In this document: one piece after another, positions 8,760 through 19,307 of the stretch
How the letters are laid out: each line of letters starts with the position of its first letter
Position numbering within the stretch: position 1 is the first letter of the stretch
Assembly: GCA_947591155.1 (NCBI GenBank)
Contig: CANQDA010000003.1
Coordinates: forward strand, 62,001-126,000
Direction: 5' to 3'
Source: an uncultured Lachnospiraceae bacterium
GTDB lineage: Bacteria; Bacillota; Clostridia; Lachnospirales; Lachnospiraceae
Length of the DNA: 64,000 bases
Notes under the pieces: model-generated
Told to the model about the DNA's origin: nothing
Seen by the model: the letters and a program-made list of their open reading frames with translations, nothing else
Databases searched by the model: none
Position numbers and translations under genes: made by a program

Positions 8760-9453
8760 CCTTTACCTCAAAACGATAACCGATTCCGTAGATCGTGTCA
8801 ATATAATTTCCGAATTTTCCGAGTTTTAAACGGATCTGCTTTACGATCGTATCGACGGAGCGGTCCGTGCCGCTGTAATCGATCCCCCAGACCTCGTCGA
8901 GAAAGCGGTTGCGCGTCAGCACGATCTGCTCATTGTCCATGAAGAAGCGCAACACCTCAAATTCCCGAGGCGTCAGCAGAAGCAGCTCGCCGTTTAAAAA
9001 AATCTTATGCGCCTTCTCATCAATCGAGAGCGCGCCATACGTCTTCTTGCGGTTCACGCCTCTCGTCCTGCGCAGCAGCGCTTCGATATGGGCCTTGAGC
9101 ACTGAAAGTAGAAACGGCTTCACAAGGTAGTCATCCGCTCCCAGCGAAAATCCCCGGAGCTGATCCTCTTCACTGCACTTCGCGGTCAGGATGATCACCG
9201 GAACATCCGACTTCTCGCGGATCCTCCCCAGAACGTCGAACCCGCTCACGACCGGCATCATCAGATCGAGCAGCACAAGATCCGGCCACTCGCTCTCATC
9301 TCCGCTGAAAACGCGCAGAGCTTCCGCTCCGCTTCCCGCCTCCAGCATCAGATATCCATTCAGCTGAAGATATTCCAATATCGTACCGCGCAGCTTTTCC
9401 TCATCCTCGACAAGCAGAATACGCACTTTCTCTCCCGATTTCCTGTCTCCCAT
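8743..9453 (-). CDS. OmpR/PhoB-family response regulator
   Basis: 236 aa from the ATG at 9453 (MGDRKSGEKVRILLVEDEE), chosen because GAGAGG lies upstream at about 10 nt. An in-frame ATG at 9483 adds ten residues but lacks a ribosome binding site. The receiver domain has the acidic pair in VEDE, phospho-Asp in LVLLDLMMP (residue 63) and Lys in YLVKPF. The C-terminal winged helix ends with GIGYRFE. Its 3' end overlaps the kinase start by 17 bp, so the two are translationally coupled. It should bind direct repeats in target promoters. The operon's own promoter near 15.55 kb and the AT-rich stretch upstream of this gene are natural candidates. Confidence 0.95.
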   Translation of the reverse strand: MGDRKSGEKVRILLVEDEEKLRGTILEYLQLNGYLMLEAGSGAEALRVFSGDESEWPDLVLLDLMMPVVSGFDVLGRIREKSDVPVIILTAKCSEEDQLRGFSLGADDYLVKPFLLSVLKAHIEALLRRTRGVNRKKTYGALSIDEKAHKIFLNGELLLLTPREFEVLRFFMDNEQIVLTRNRFLDEVWGIDYSGTDRSVDTIVKQIRLKLGKFGNYIDTIYGIGYRFEVKDDEDN

Positions 9454-9611
9454 ATGTCCGTTTCCTCTCTTCATTCCGACCATATACTGCTATCTTTTAA
9501 TATATTCTGTAACGAATGTTAAAAATTTCGTCATTTCTTTGTAAATAATTAATCATATCAATATGATGGAAATGTGTTTTTCAGAGAGGTAATCCAAAGT
9601 AAAAAGCTTTT

Positions 9612-10448
9612 TCAAAAGCTCATGGCAAACAGGATCCCCGGTTTCTGCAGATATATATCTGTCTCCTCAGGAAATACTCCGTTCGGAAATCTCTGTTCCT
9701 CGGTTATCTTGTACTTCTTCCACGTATATTCCTTTGCCCCAAGCCGGATCCGCGGCTGAGGGACGACGTGCAGGAGACTGTAATCCATGGCCCTTAAAAA
9801 CCGGCTGGTCTGCCTGGCATCCCAGTTTGGATCCAGATACCCGCCGTTGGGGACATCCTTGGCGTAATGGATCTTCCTCTTCCTCGTGAACTCCTGTGGG
9901 CGTGGAATCAATGCCCCTTCTAACAGTCCCGGGAGCATCTCTGCAAAGCTGTTCTTTGCAAGTTCGATCTGCTCCCGAAAAATCTTATAAGAGGTATGGG
10001 AAGAAGTGATCTCCATCTCCTTTTGAATCAGAATATCCCCCGCGTCCACCTGCGCGGTCAGCATATGCCAGGTAATCCCTGTCTTCGCGTCGCCCTCGTA
10101 CAGCGCCCACATCTCCGCGTTCCTTCCCGGATGGCGGGGCAAAAGCGCTTGATGGCAATTGATGGCCGTAATACAGGAATTCTCAAGAAGCCCGTCCGGG
10201 ACGATCTCCGGGTTGATCGCACTGACAAGAAGCGTCCGCCGGTCGGTTCCGGCAATCTGCGCGAACGCCTCGCGCGGATTCGCGTCCGTGTAGGGAATCC
10301 CCTGCCCCGGTGCGCTCCTTTTCAGAACGCTCGCCTTCTGCCGTTCCATATCATAGATCCGAACCGGAAGCCGTGCGTTTTTCAGCTGAACCGCGCAAAA
10401 AAGCGCGAGAGTTCCCGTTCCCACAACAACTGCCTGCTCATACTTCAT
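9612..10448 (-). CDS. Formyltransferase-family enzyme of unknown substrate
   Basis: 278 aa from ATG 10448, with AGGTG six nt upstream; an upstream GTG at 10457 is less likely. Residues 1-40 look like a degenerate dinucleotide-type fold. The N10-formyltetrahydrofolate transferase core follows, with the catalytic Asn97, His99 and Asp135 (INCHQALLP, ...VDAGDIL) and THM-like HMLTAQ. This is the triad of methionyl-tRNA and sugar-amine formyltransferases, but the protein is too short and diverged for Fmt. Its neighbours are a PP-loop amidotransferase-like protein and acylation genes, so a small amine, sugar amine or amino-acid acceptor is likely. An AT-rich 150-bp gap separates it from the response regulator. 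Confidence 0.8.
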   Translation of the reverse strand: MKYEQAVVVGTGTLALFCAVQLKNARLPVRIYDMERQKASVLKRSAPGQGIPYTDANPREAFAQIAGTDRRTLLVSAINPEIVPDGLLENSCITAINCHQALLPRHPGRNAEMWALYEGDAKTGITWHMLTAQVDAGDILIQKEMEITSSHTSYKIFREQIELAKNSFAEMLPGLLEGALIPRPQEFTRKRKIHYAKDVPNGGYLDPNWDARQTSRFLRAMDYSLLHVVPQPRIRLGAKEYTWKKYKITEEQRFPNGVFPEETDIYLQKPGILFAMSF

Positions 10449-10481
10449 CCTTTTCACCTGCCGTTCTGCCGCTTCCCGGCG

Positions 10482-11489
10482 TCACGCCGGACGCCCTTTT
10501 CTCTGCCTCGTGCGCTCCTCGAAACGCTCCCGCATCTCAGAATCGACTTGCGAATATTTACTCATGTCTTTTTCAAGAATGGCCGCGGCCTCCTCCTTTG
10601 TCACCTCGCCCTCGCGCACAAGTACTCCCATCTCTCCTGTGCGCACTGGATAGCCGAACTTTCGGATGCTGAGGTGCTCCGCCATCGGATGCGCCCAACA
10701 GTCCGCGTGCGGGATATTGCTCTGCGGACGAACCCAGCCGGTCTCGCGCTCAAGCGTCTCCAGCACTTCCTCGTCGCTGACCTTGTGGTACATAAAATAA
10801 GACAACTCCTCGGCCTCCACGCCATGGAGAAGATCGATGCAGCTGTATCCGTCCAGCTTGTCCACCAGACGGCCGAACATCTGATATTCAAACTCTTTCA
10901 AGCTGTGCGAGATCTCGAACGGCTCGATGCCCTTTTCTGCCGCCGCACTCTGCAGGATCTGGCTGCGCGTCCGCCCGTTGACAATCAGCGGAATGTCATA
11001 CTGCGAGGCCAGAAGGTAGCTGTAATAGTGCATCAGGTGAAAGCATACGCCGCAGAAATTCTTCAAAAGCTGGAGCGATTTCTCATAAAACTTCCTCAAG
11101 ATCTCGTCGTCCGGCGTAATCCGCACATGCTCGACCCCGAGGCGGTCGAGTGCGTTTTTGACATTGTTCACCCCGAACGGAGTCGAAAATCCGTTGTCCA
11201 ACGTGAACGCGAGCACCCGCAGCCCGTATTTGTGCTTCAGCTGATAGATCACGTACGTGCTGTCCTTGCCGCCGCTTAAGCCTGCGACGCAGTCAAACTT
11301 GCTGCCCCTGCGCTTCGCCTCCTCTTTCGCGGCCTCAGCGCGCTCGGCAAAAAACGCTTCCAGTCCCGTATGGTCGCTGAGCCGTTTGCTGTGGGCGTCA
11401 TAGAAATCGCAAAAATTGCAGACTCCGTTCTCTCCGATCCGGATTCCCCGGTAGGTCGAGGGCAAACCACATTTCTTACAATACTCCAT
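10482..11489 (-). CDS. PP-loop ATPase of the N-acetyl-sugar amidotransferase type
   Basis: 335 aa. Four cysteines at the N-terminus (Cys4, Cys7, Cys24, Cys27) form a zinc-ribbon-like knuckle. They are followed by the PP-loop SGGKDS at 72-77, which binds ATP and adenylates a carboxyl or amide. The architecture matches the WbpG/PseA group that makes amidines on sugars with ammonia from a glutaminase, though no HisH-like glutaminase is nearby. Other members of the group act on non-sugar substrates. AGGAGG lies 8 nt before the ATG. The gene is 33 bp upstream of the formyltransferase in the same direction, suggesting consecutive steps on one substrate. Confidence 0.8.
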   Translation of the reverse strand: MEYCKKCGLPSTYRGIRIGENGVCNFCDFYDAHSKRLSDHTGLEAFFAERAEAAKEEAKRRGSKFDCVAGLSGGKDSTYVIYQLKHKYGLRVLAFTLDNGFSTPFGVNNVKNALDRLGVEHVRITPDDEILRKFYEKSLQLLKNFCGVCFHLMHYYSYLLASQYDIPLIVNGRTRSQILQSAAAEKGIEPFEISHSLKEFEYQMFGRLVDKLDGYSCIDLLHGVEAEELSYFMYHKVSDEEVLETLERETGWVRPQSNIPHADCWAHPMAEHLSIRKFGYPVRTGEMGVLVREGEVTKEEAAAILEKDMSKYSQVDSEMRERFEERTRQRKGRPA

Positions 11490-11563
11490 CGCATGTTCCT
11501 CCTTCTGTATTTTCCCCGTATACGCGCCGTCTATTCCCCAATCGCTGCTCTTGCGCGCTCACC

Positions 11564-12409
11564 TCAATATTCCTGAATCTTCGTGCTGCCATCCGAGTAA
11601 GTGATCTGGTAATATCCATGTCCGCTGCCGTCGCAGTCGTCGAACTTCTGGCGTTTCACCTCCTGCACCCCGGAGCCTCCGGACTGCTGTGCCGCCGCCG
11701 CTGCAGCTTCCGCCTCCCGGCGAATCTGCTCACGCGCCGCTTCCTCGGCTTTCACCGCAGCAATCGCATCCTGTTCATCCTCGCTGATGCACCTGCGCAC
11801 CGTATAACCTGTGACATCGTCCTTTTTCACTACATAATGCGTGGACGTCTCCCCGAGCACCTCGATCGCGTCCCCGCGGCTGATCACGCCCAGAATCTCG
11901 GAATCGTCGTCCGCTTCGCTGCGAATATAGACATCGTCCACTGCAAACAATTCCGCAGGCTCCGTGTAAGTCAGTTCCCCGGTCTGCCCGACGCTTCGCT
12001 CCTTTCCTGACGCGAGACTGACATATTTGATAAACGCGAACGCGCCGTCCATCACCAGTTCGGGGTCTTTCATCTTCTCATACGGAACATCCGTGAATTC
12101 ATATTGCTGTCCGTCCCCGGCAACCATAGTCACATTGACCAGAGACGCGTCCTCCTGCGTTTCCACGGAAGCCGCCCTGATGTCGAGTCCGGCCGTGTTC
12201 GCGACCTCGATCGGATCTTTCCCTTCGACCGTCAGGGTGATCGTCTTCAGGATCTCGGCCCCAGCTCCGCCGTCCTCGGTCGCAGCCTCTGTCTCAGCCG
12301 CGACGACGGCCTCAGACATCCCTTCCGTCTCCTGCGCGAGACCGGTCAGGGCCATTCCCATACACAGTGCAGCCGCAATTCCCAATGTGATTCCTGTTTT
12401 CCTTTTCAT
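11564..12409 (-). CDS. Exported SH3-like domain protein
   Basis: 281 aa from ATG 12409, with AGGTGG at 8-nt spacing. A signal peptide (MKRKTGITLGIAAALCMGMALTGLAQ) is followed by an acidic linker. A domain of about 90 residues resembles nothing I can name. A bacterial SH3-type segment comes next (VDDVYIRSEADDDSEILGVISRGD... through TGYTVRRC, about residues 160-215). The Ala-rich helix with repeated AEEAAREQIRREAEAAAAA leads to a short tail with DGSGHGYYQITYSDGS. SH3b domains often bind peptidoglycan or pectin-like cell-wall polymers. In this operon it may sense or anchor at the wall. No catalytic motif is seen. Confidence 0.75.
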   Translation of the reverse strand: MKRKTGITLGIAAALCMGMALTGLAQETEGMSEAVVAAETEAATEDGGAGAEILKTITLTVEGKDPIEVANTAGLDIRAASVETQEDASLVNVTMVAGDGQQYEFTDVPYEKMKDPELVMDGAFAFIKYVSLASGKERSVGQTGELTYTEPAELFAVDDVYIRSEADDDSEILGVISRGDAIEVLGETSTHYVVKKDDVTGYTVRRCISEDEQDAIAAVKAEEAAREQIRREAEAAAAAAQQSGGSGVQEVKRQKFDDCDGSGHGYYQITYSDGSTKIQEY

Positions 12410-12499
12410 ACCTGTTTCCACCTTTCCTGTATTGCTTTTTATTACATGGAATAAGCAATGCTCATCCCTGAAAAGCCTTCGTTTCTCGAGCCCGTCATG

Positions 12500-13912
12500 T
12501 CATATACTGAACTCTGAGCGGAACACCCGCGCGAGGGTCCCGTCCGTGTCCACATACAGCTCAACCGTGATCTCCTCATCCTCCAGACGGCTTTTCTCCA
12601 TGTACGCCGCGTAGCCGCAGTCAGTCCTGAGCGCTTCCGTCTCAATATTCATGGGGAACGCCTCGTAGACATCCTCCCCGTCCACACAGAGATAGATCAG
12701 TGACTCTGTCCCGACAAGCGCCTCGTCGATCGCTCCCGTGAGCTTCCAGAAGAGACCCTCGTCGCTCAGCTCGCAGCTCGTCCGCGCGGCCGCTTCCTCC
12801 GTGCGGTCCTGCGCCTCCATGATCGGTATCTCCCGTTTCGGGGACTGGAACACCGGCGGATTCGCACTCATATCCGGCAAGAAGCGCTCCGCCCGCTCCA
12901 CGACGACAGCGTCCGCGTCGCAGAAGAACATATCGTCGACGTAATACGGAACTCCTCTCGAAAACTTCGCGTTCGCGAACTCCTGCGCCATGAACGGAAG
13001 CAAAGCGTTGCCGAACGAATCCCGGTACATCAGAAGACTGCCCTCTGCGTCCGACCGGCTCGTCTCGATCTCCGGATCAAAATTACTCTCCACCTCACCG
13101 AGATACCCGTAGGTAAACGGATCGTCGTAATAGATCTCCTCCTCCGGCGTGACCGCTGCCGGGTACAGCATCTTGTCTAAGTCGCCCTCAAAATCCGCGC
13201 GCAAGCGATACTCCGCGTCCGCGTAAGAGCGGTGCTCCCTGCCCAGGCTGTCCAGAATCGTCTCCGCAGCCAACGCGGCTCCCCTGTTGTTCCAGTGGGA
13301 ATCGCGCTTGTGGTAGAGCAGTTCATCCTGCCCCTCAAAAACCTCATACAGATCCGTATAACGGACGCCCTGCGCCGCGAGCGCGCTCCGCAGCCGGTCG
13401 ACGCTGTGCGTCCCGCTCACCTTTGTCCGATAATAGTACGGCATATGCTCCGGGTAAAGGGAATTTTTGTTGGGTGCCACCGTGAACAAGAACGTCCTCC
13501 CCGCATTTTCCACATACTCCTGCATCAGGGCAAGGGAGTGGGCAATGTTGAAGATTCCTCTGTCGCTGAGCAATTCAACCCCGAGGTAATCGTCCAGTGA
13601 ATCCATATAATAGAGCCAGCCGTCCGTGCCGCGGATCACACCGTCCTCCGTTGAGACGCCAAACAGCTTCCCCCGCAGCAGCGCGTCCGCCGTCACCAGC
13701 TCCTGGCGGTACGCAAAATGATCCTCAAACCATTCCCCGGCCTCGGACAGGAATTCTCTGTTCCACCCGTCCCCGGACTTCAGGGCCGGAAATTCCGAGA
13801 GCTCCCTGTTCTCCGAGGACTCTCCTTCCCGGTACCACAGAAGTCCCGCAAGCGGGAACAGACAGATCAGCATGGCAAAAGCCAGATAGACAGCCATCCA
13901 TTGTTTTTTCAT
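12500..13912 (-). CDS. DHHW/AlgJ-type SGNH acyltransferase partner of the MBOAT protein
   Basis: 470 aa from ATG 13912, with GGGAGG seven nt upstream; a longer frame to 13966 has no ribosome binding site. One N-terminal membrane anchor (about 5-26) is followed by an extracellular domain. It contains APNKNSLYPE (146-155) and the catalytic-type motif KRDSHWNNRG with Asp204 and His206, as in AlgJ/AlgX and the Clostridia 'DHHW' proteins. These enzymes take an acyl group delivered through an MBOAT channel protein and transfer it to a surface polymer. The MBOAT gene lies directly upstream in the same direction. The polymer acceptor cannot be told from sequence. Confidence 0.85.
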   Translation of the reverse strand: MKKQWMAVYLAFAMLICLFPLAGLLWYREGESSENRELSEFPALKSGDGWNREFLSEAGEWFEDHFAYRQELVTADALLRGKLFGVSTEDGVIRGTDGWLYYMDSLDDYLGVELLSDRGIFNIAHSLALMQEYVENAGRTFLFTVAPNKNSLYPEHMPYYYRTKVSGTHSVDRLRSALAAQGVRYTDLYEVFEGQDELLYHKRDSHWNNRGAALAAETILDSLGREHRSYADAEYRLRADFEGDLDKMLYPAAVTPEEEIYYDDPFTYGYLGEVESNFDPEIETSRSDAEGSLLMYRDSFGNALLPFMAQEFANAKFSRGVPYYVDDMFFCDADAVVVERAERFLPDMSANPPVFQSPKREIPIMEAQDRTEEAAARTSCELSDEGLFWKLTGAIDEALVGTESLIYLCVDGEDVYEAFPMNIETEALRTDCGYAAYMEKSRLEDEEITVELYVDTDGTLARVFRSEFSI

Positions 13913-13995
13913 CGCAAAACCTCCCAGTCCAGAGAATGCCCGGACTGTTCCTTCGGCCCCGTTCAATGTCCCTTCCCTTTGATCCGCCGCTTTGC

Positions 13996-15462
13996 TCAGA
14001 ACCGGAAATAGATGAACGGATTGTACGTGCTCCCGGACAAACTTAGAATACAGAACAGCAACCCCGCCAGACTGGAAACCCAGGCCAGCGGCTCGTAGCC
14101 TTTCCGGCGTTCGAGGTATCGTTTCACCGGCGCAGCCGCCACGGCCGATACCGCCAGCACAGACAGATACAACGGCGTCAGCTGCCGCATCGCGAGACTC
14201 ATTGCCGCAGGCCCAAAATGAAAACCCGTGAACATCTCCCGGAGAAAAAACAGCCCCTGTGCCATCGTATCGGCACGGAAGATCACAAAGCCTACCATGA
14301 CAGCCAGAACCGTATAGACATGGCCGACGACCCGCAGCGCAGCACTCTTTCCTTCTTCGTTCTGCCTTTCGGCCGCGTCACGGCCATTCCCGGGTATCTC
14401 TGCGGCAGCGTCCGATTTTCCGCCGGCGCCTTTCCTCCCCGGAAAGTACTCCTCCAGCATCAGAAGAAATCCATGGTACAGCCCCCAGACAATAAATGTC
14501 ACGTTGGCCCCATGCCATAGTCCGGTGCAGAAAAACACGATAAATTTGTTGAGCACGGTCCGCGCGCGCCCTTTCCGGTTCCCTCCCAGCGGTATATACA
14601 GATACTCCCGGAACCATCCGGACAGCGACATGTGCCAGCGCCTCCAGAATTCGCGGATGCTGCCCGCCGCATAGGGATACTGGAAATTCTCCCGGAAATG
14701 AAAGCCGAACATCTCGCCCATGCCGAGCGCCATATCGCTGTATCCGCTGAAGTCAAAATAAATCTGAAACAGATAGGAGACCGCCGCAATCCACGCGGTC
14801 AGGATATTGACGCTGCCGGCGTCCGCGGCAAAGATCGCATCCGCGGCCACAGCCATCACATTCGAGATCAGCACCTTCTTGGACAGCCCCGCGATGAAGC
14901 GGCGCATCCCGCGCGCAGCGCCCTCCGCCGTCACCTGCCGTTCTCCGATCTCCTTCTCAATGTCATGATACTTCACGATCGGCCCGGCGATCAGCTGCGG
15001 GAAGAACGATATGTACAGGAGCACTTTCGCAAAACTTTTCTGCGCCCGCACGGACCCGCGGTAGACGTCGATCACATACGAGAGCGACTGGAACGTGAAG
15101 AACGAGATTCCGATCGGCAGCGCAATCTGAGGAACCGGGATTCGAGTGATCCCCGTCGCGTTCACCGCTTCAGCCAGAAATCCCGCGTACTTAAATACGC
15201 CCAACAGCGTGAGGTTCAGCACGATCGCCGCTGCCACGCCCGCCTTCGCGAGCGCCGGACGGCTGACAAGCAGTCCCATGCCGTAATTCATCAGCGCGGA
15301 CAGAAGCAGCAAAAATACGTAGACCGGTTCTCCGTACGCATAAAACACGAGGCTCGCCACGATCAGAAGCGCGTTTTTCAGTTTGATCCCCGGCAGGATC
15401 CAGTGGAGCAGGAAGACCGCCGGAAGAAAAATACTTATAAATGTCAGTGAACTAAAGACCAC
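13996..15462 (-). CDS. MBOAT-family membrane O-acyltransferase (DltB/AlgI-like)
   Basis: 488 aa from GTG 15462. I chose it because GAGGGG lies six nt upstream and the resulting start MVFSSLTFISIFLP is the typical MBOAT/AlgI beginning; the frame stays open further upstream. About ten membrane segments are present. The AlgI signature runs through FQIYFDFSGYSDMALGMG and EFWRRWHMSLSGWFREYLY to GTGLWHGANVTF with catalytic His317. The protein moves an acyl group from a cytoplasmic carrier to an outside acceptor. The SGNH protein downstream and the carrier protein at the end of the run give the same three-part logic as DltB-DltD-DltC, but no DltA-like ligase is present. It is first in its operon. 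Confidence 0.93.
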   Translation of the reverse strand: MVFSSLTFISIFLPAVFLLHWILPGIKLKNALLIVASLVFYAYGEPVYVFLLLLSALMNYGMGLLVSRPALAKAGVAAAIVLNLTLLGVFKYAGFLAEAVNATGITRIPVPQIALPIGISFFTFQSLSYVIDVYRGSVRAQKSFAKVLLYISFFPQLIAGPIVKYHDIEKEIGERQVTAEGAARGMRRFIAGLSKKVLISNVMAVAADAIFAADAGSVNILTAWIAAVSYLFQIYFDFSGYSDMALGMGEMFGFHFRENFQYPYAAGSIREFWRRWHMSLSGWFREYLYIPLGGNRKGRARTVLNKFIVFFCTGLWHGANVTFIVWGLYHGFLLMLEEYFPGRKGAGGKSDAAAEIPGNGRDAAERQNEEGKSAALRVVGHVYTVLAVMVGFVIFRADTMAQGLFFLREMFTGFHFGPAAMSLAMRQLTPLYLSVLAVSAVAAAPVKRYLERRKGYEPLAWVSSLAGLLFCILSLSGSTYNPFIYFRF

Positions 15463-15543
15463 GATAATCCCCTCACCGCGTGGAATTCGTTTCAGGAACA
15501 GATCCCGTACATGCAAAATTTTGCTTTGTAAACCAACGTTTCC

Positions 15544-15572
15544 AGTATAATCAGTTTTTTCCTGTCAGTCAA
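15544..15572 (-). promoter_or_regulatory. Promoter of the MBOAT-to-ACP run
   Basis: TTGACT and TATACT are spaced by 17 bp on the minus strand, with transcription expected to begin near 15537. The leader to the GTG start is about 75 nt and includes GCAAAATTTTGC. Confidence 0.75.
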
Positions 15573-15618
15573 GTTTTGCCGACAACGGCTGAATTTCCGA
15601 ATATACGGATCCGCGCGC

Positions 15619-15680
15619 AAAAACAGACTACGGCAGACAGGTCCGTGCGGAAGATCCCGCACATCTCCTGCTGCCGCAGT
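15619..15680 (-). terminator. Terminator of gdhA
   Basis: A long stem (GACTGCGGCAG pairing with CTGCCGTAGTC, with an inner TGCGG/CCGCA helix) is followed on the minus strand by TGTTTTTGCG. It lies 30 bp after the gdhA stop and separates it from the MBOAT operon promoter. Confidence 0.8.
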
Positions 15681-15709
15681 CCCTTATCTTTATTCCATAT
15701 CCGCCGGTC

Positions 15710-17149
<1,440 letters not shown>

Positions 17150-17174
17150 CAAAAATTTAGCTGTGCAGTGAGAT

Positions 17175-17241
17175 AAAGCGGCAAATTGCCCCCGCGAATA
17201 CGCCACTGAAGGCGTTTCCCGGGGGCAGTCTGCCGCTTTTT
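17175..17241 (-). terminator. Hairpin terminator between htrA and gdhA
   Basis: A two-step stem (AAAGCGGCA / TGCCGCTTT outside, a GC-rich TGCCCCC / GGGGGCA helix inside) lies 20 bp after the htrA stop. The T run is better on the plus strand than on the minus strand, so efficiency for htrA is uncertain. Confidence 0.6.
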
Positions 17242-17259
17242 GCTTATTTGTCGTATTGC

Positions 17260-18537
17260 TTATTCTCCATCGCTCTCCGCTTTTCCGAGCGTCAGGTTCA
17301 GCTTCGTCTCCTCGTACTCGCCCTCGTTCGCCCGGCTCACTGTCACAGCGACCTCCTCGCCGGCCGCGTAGTACGCAAGTTTCTCGCGCAGGTCGTCCAT
17401 CGAGGAGACGTCCTCGCCGTCGAATTTGACGATGATGTCGCCCTTCTTCATACCGGCCGCTTCCGCCGGACTTCCCTGCGCGACCTCCTCGACAAAAATT
17501 CCTGCCGGGATGCCATACAGATAAGCGAGATCGTCGGATACCTCCTTGCCAGAGAAGCCGATGTACGCGCTCTGATCCTCGTCCACGGCCTCGGTCCTGC
17601 TCTTCTTGTTCATCAGATCCTCCAGGATCGGCTTCGCGTAGGAGATCGGGATCGCGTAGCCCATGCCCTCTACGCCCGCCGACGCCACCTTCGCGGAGTT
17701 GATGCCGACCACATGGCCCTTCATGTCGAGCATCGCGCCGCCGCTGTTGCCGCCGTTGATCGCCGCGTCCGTCTGGATCAGCTTCGTATTATCGTAACCC
17801 TCAAGCTTGATCGTGCGGTTTAAGGCGCTGACGATACCGGTCGTCACGGACTGGCCATAGCCGAGCGCGTTGCCGATGCACACCACCTGCTGCCCCACGA
17901 CCAGATCGTCGGAATCCCCGATCTTCGCGACCTTGATCTTAGACAGCGTGTCGTCCGGGATGTCGGAGAGCGCCACGGATACGACCGCCAGATCGTTCTC
18001 GTCGTCCGTGCCCTTCACGGTCGCCTTGCACATCTCGTCGTCCACAAAGCCGACCGTCAGCTCCGTCGCGTCCTCGACCACATGGTAGTTCGTCGCGATC
18101 AGCAGCTCGCTGTCGTTCTGTCCGATGATGATGCCCGAACCGCGGCTCTCGCTCTCATACGTGTAGGTCCTGCCTCTGCCGTCGCCCCAGCCGAAGCCGT
18201 ACATACCGTACATACCGAACAGATCCCGCACCTCCTGCACGGACTTGTTCGTGATAGACACGACCGCGGGCTGCACCTCGCGCGCCACATCCTCGACGCC
18301 AGTGATCGTGCCGGTCACCTCTGCGTCGGCTCCATCCACCTCGGCCTCATCTACTTTGCCCTCGTCGGCTGCGTCCTCCTCCGTCGCGTCCTCTTCATCC
18401 TCCGCCGTCGACAGGAGCGTATACTCTCCGCTTCCCTTCTGCCCATCTTTTTTATCCGCAAAGCCCGTCAGTCCGACAACAGCGCCTGCCGTCAGCACTC
18501 CCGCGCACAGCAATGTGATCAATGTTTTCTTCTTCAT
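17260..18537 (-). CDS. htrA: HtrA/DegP-like serine protease with PDZ domain
   Basis: 425 aa. One N-terminal membrane anchor or signal (residues 4-26), a long acidic linker (about 45-80), then a trypsin-like domain with His152 (IATNYHVVED), Asp182 (ENDLAVV) and Ser265 (NGGNSGGAML), all in canonical context. One PDZ domain follows at about 335-410. The protein would degrade or refold damaged exported proteins at the outer face of the membrane. A glycine/tyrosine-rich loop (MYGMYGFGWGDGRGRTYTYE) sits just before the protease core. It is a single gene with a hairpin downstream. The CssRS-type regulators usual in Bacilli are not nearby. Confidence 0.93.
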   Translation of the reverse strand: MKKKTLITLLCAGVLTAGAVVGLTGFADKKDGQKGSGEYTLLSTAEDEEDATEEDAADEGKVDEAEVDGADAEVTGTITGVEDVAREVQPAVVSITNKSVQEVRDLFGMYGMYGFGWGDGRGRTYTYESESRGSGIIIGQNDSELLIATNYHVVEDATELTVGFVDDEMCKATVKGTDDENDLAVVSVALSDIPDDTLSKIKVAKIGDSDDLVVGQQVVCIGNALGYGQSVTTGIVSALNRTIKLEGYDNTKLIQTDAAINGGNSGGAMLDMKGHVVGINSAKVASAGVEGMGYAIPISYAKPILEDLMNKKSRTEAVDEDQSAYIGFSGKEVSDDLAYLYGIPAGIFVEEVAQGSPAEAAGMKKGDIIVKFDGEDVSSMDDLREKLAYYAAGEEVAVTVSRANEGEYEETKLNLTLGKAESDGE

Positions 18538-18761
18538 GGAAATCCCTCCTTAGGTTTCGGGCTGATACCATGATTTTTTACAGCCCATTCTCATTTTACT
18601 TTTCGCGATCGTATTTCCACGATCGCGTTCTTTTCTTCTTTACGATTCGCAGTATAGAAGCTTCCTTTGACGGATTTGTGACAAATTTGTGGTAATTCTG
18701 TGAATTGCAAAATGCGCGGATTCAAGCGGTCTGCAGCCGTTTTCGGAAGTCACTCCGTCTC

Positions 18762-19307
18762 CTATTTCCACAGGATCAGACCGAACCAGGTCACGATGTT
18801 CCGGCCGTTTTCAAACGCGATCCCCGCCTTCTCCGCCAGCAGAGGAACGACAATCCCGTACCCCTCGATACACGGGATCATACTGTCCGCGTGACGGCAA
18901 GGTTCGCCCGGATACGCGCACTTCCCACAGCGCGCGCAGGAATTCCCGGAGAGCGCGAGCGTCTCCAGTCCGCAGTCGCGAAAGATCTCCCGGATCTGCC
19001 CGGTGATCGCCTCATGCCCGCGCCGTGTCGGAAGCGTTTCTTCCAGATTCTCTATATCGGAGACCTCCGCGATCGTCGTGAAGACGAACGCGCCCTCATA
19101 CTGTCCGCAGCGTTCCCTGCACTCCTCCACCGTCCCGACCGCGGGCGGGCAGGCCCAGCTTGTGCCATAGCGCGGGCATTCCCGCCTGCAGATCTCCCGG
19201 ACACGCTGGGAAAACTCGATCTCGCCGCCCTCCAGCCAGGCATACTGCACCACCGGAAGTGCAAGGAGTCTCTCCTCGATTCTGTTTTGCACAGCCTTAT
19301 CCATCAT
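18762..19307 (-). CDS. DUF2284 cysteine-rich metal-binding protein
   Basis: 181 aa from ATG 19307, preceded by GGAGCGGG; the frame upstream to 19382 is low-complexity and lacks a ribosome binding site. Cysteines occur in CRRECPRYGTSWACPP near the N-terminus, then in CRERCGQYEG, and a CARCGKCAYPGEPCRHAD cluster. The arrangement is that of DUF2284, predicted to bind metal or an iron-sulfur cluster. The biochemical role is unknown; such proteins are often found in anaerobes near corrinoid or redox genes. Here the neighbours give no clue. Confidence 0.8.
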   Translation of the reverse strand: MMDKAVQNRIEERLLALPVVQYAWLEGGEIEFSQRVREICRRECPRYGTSWACPPAVGTVEECRERCGQYEGAFVFTTIAEVSDIENLEETLPTRRGHEAITGQIREIFRDCGLETLALSGNSCARCGKCAYPGEPCRHADSMIPCIEGYGIVVPLLAEKAGIAFENGRNIVTWFGLILWK

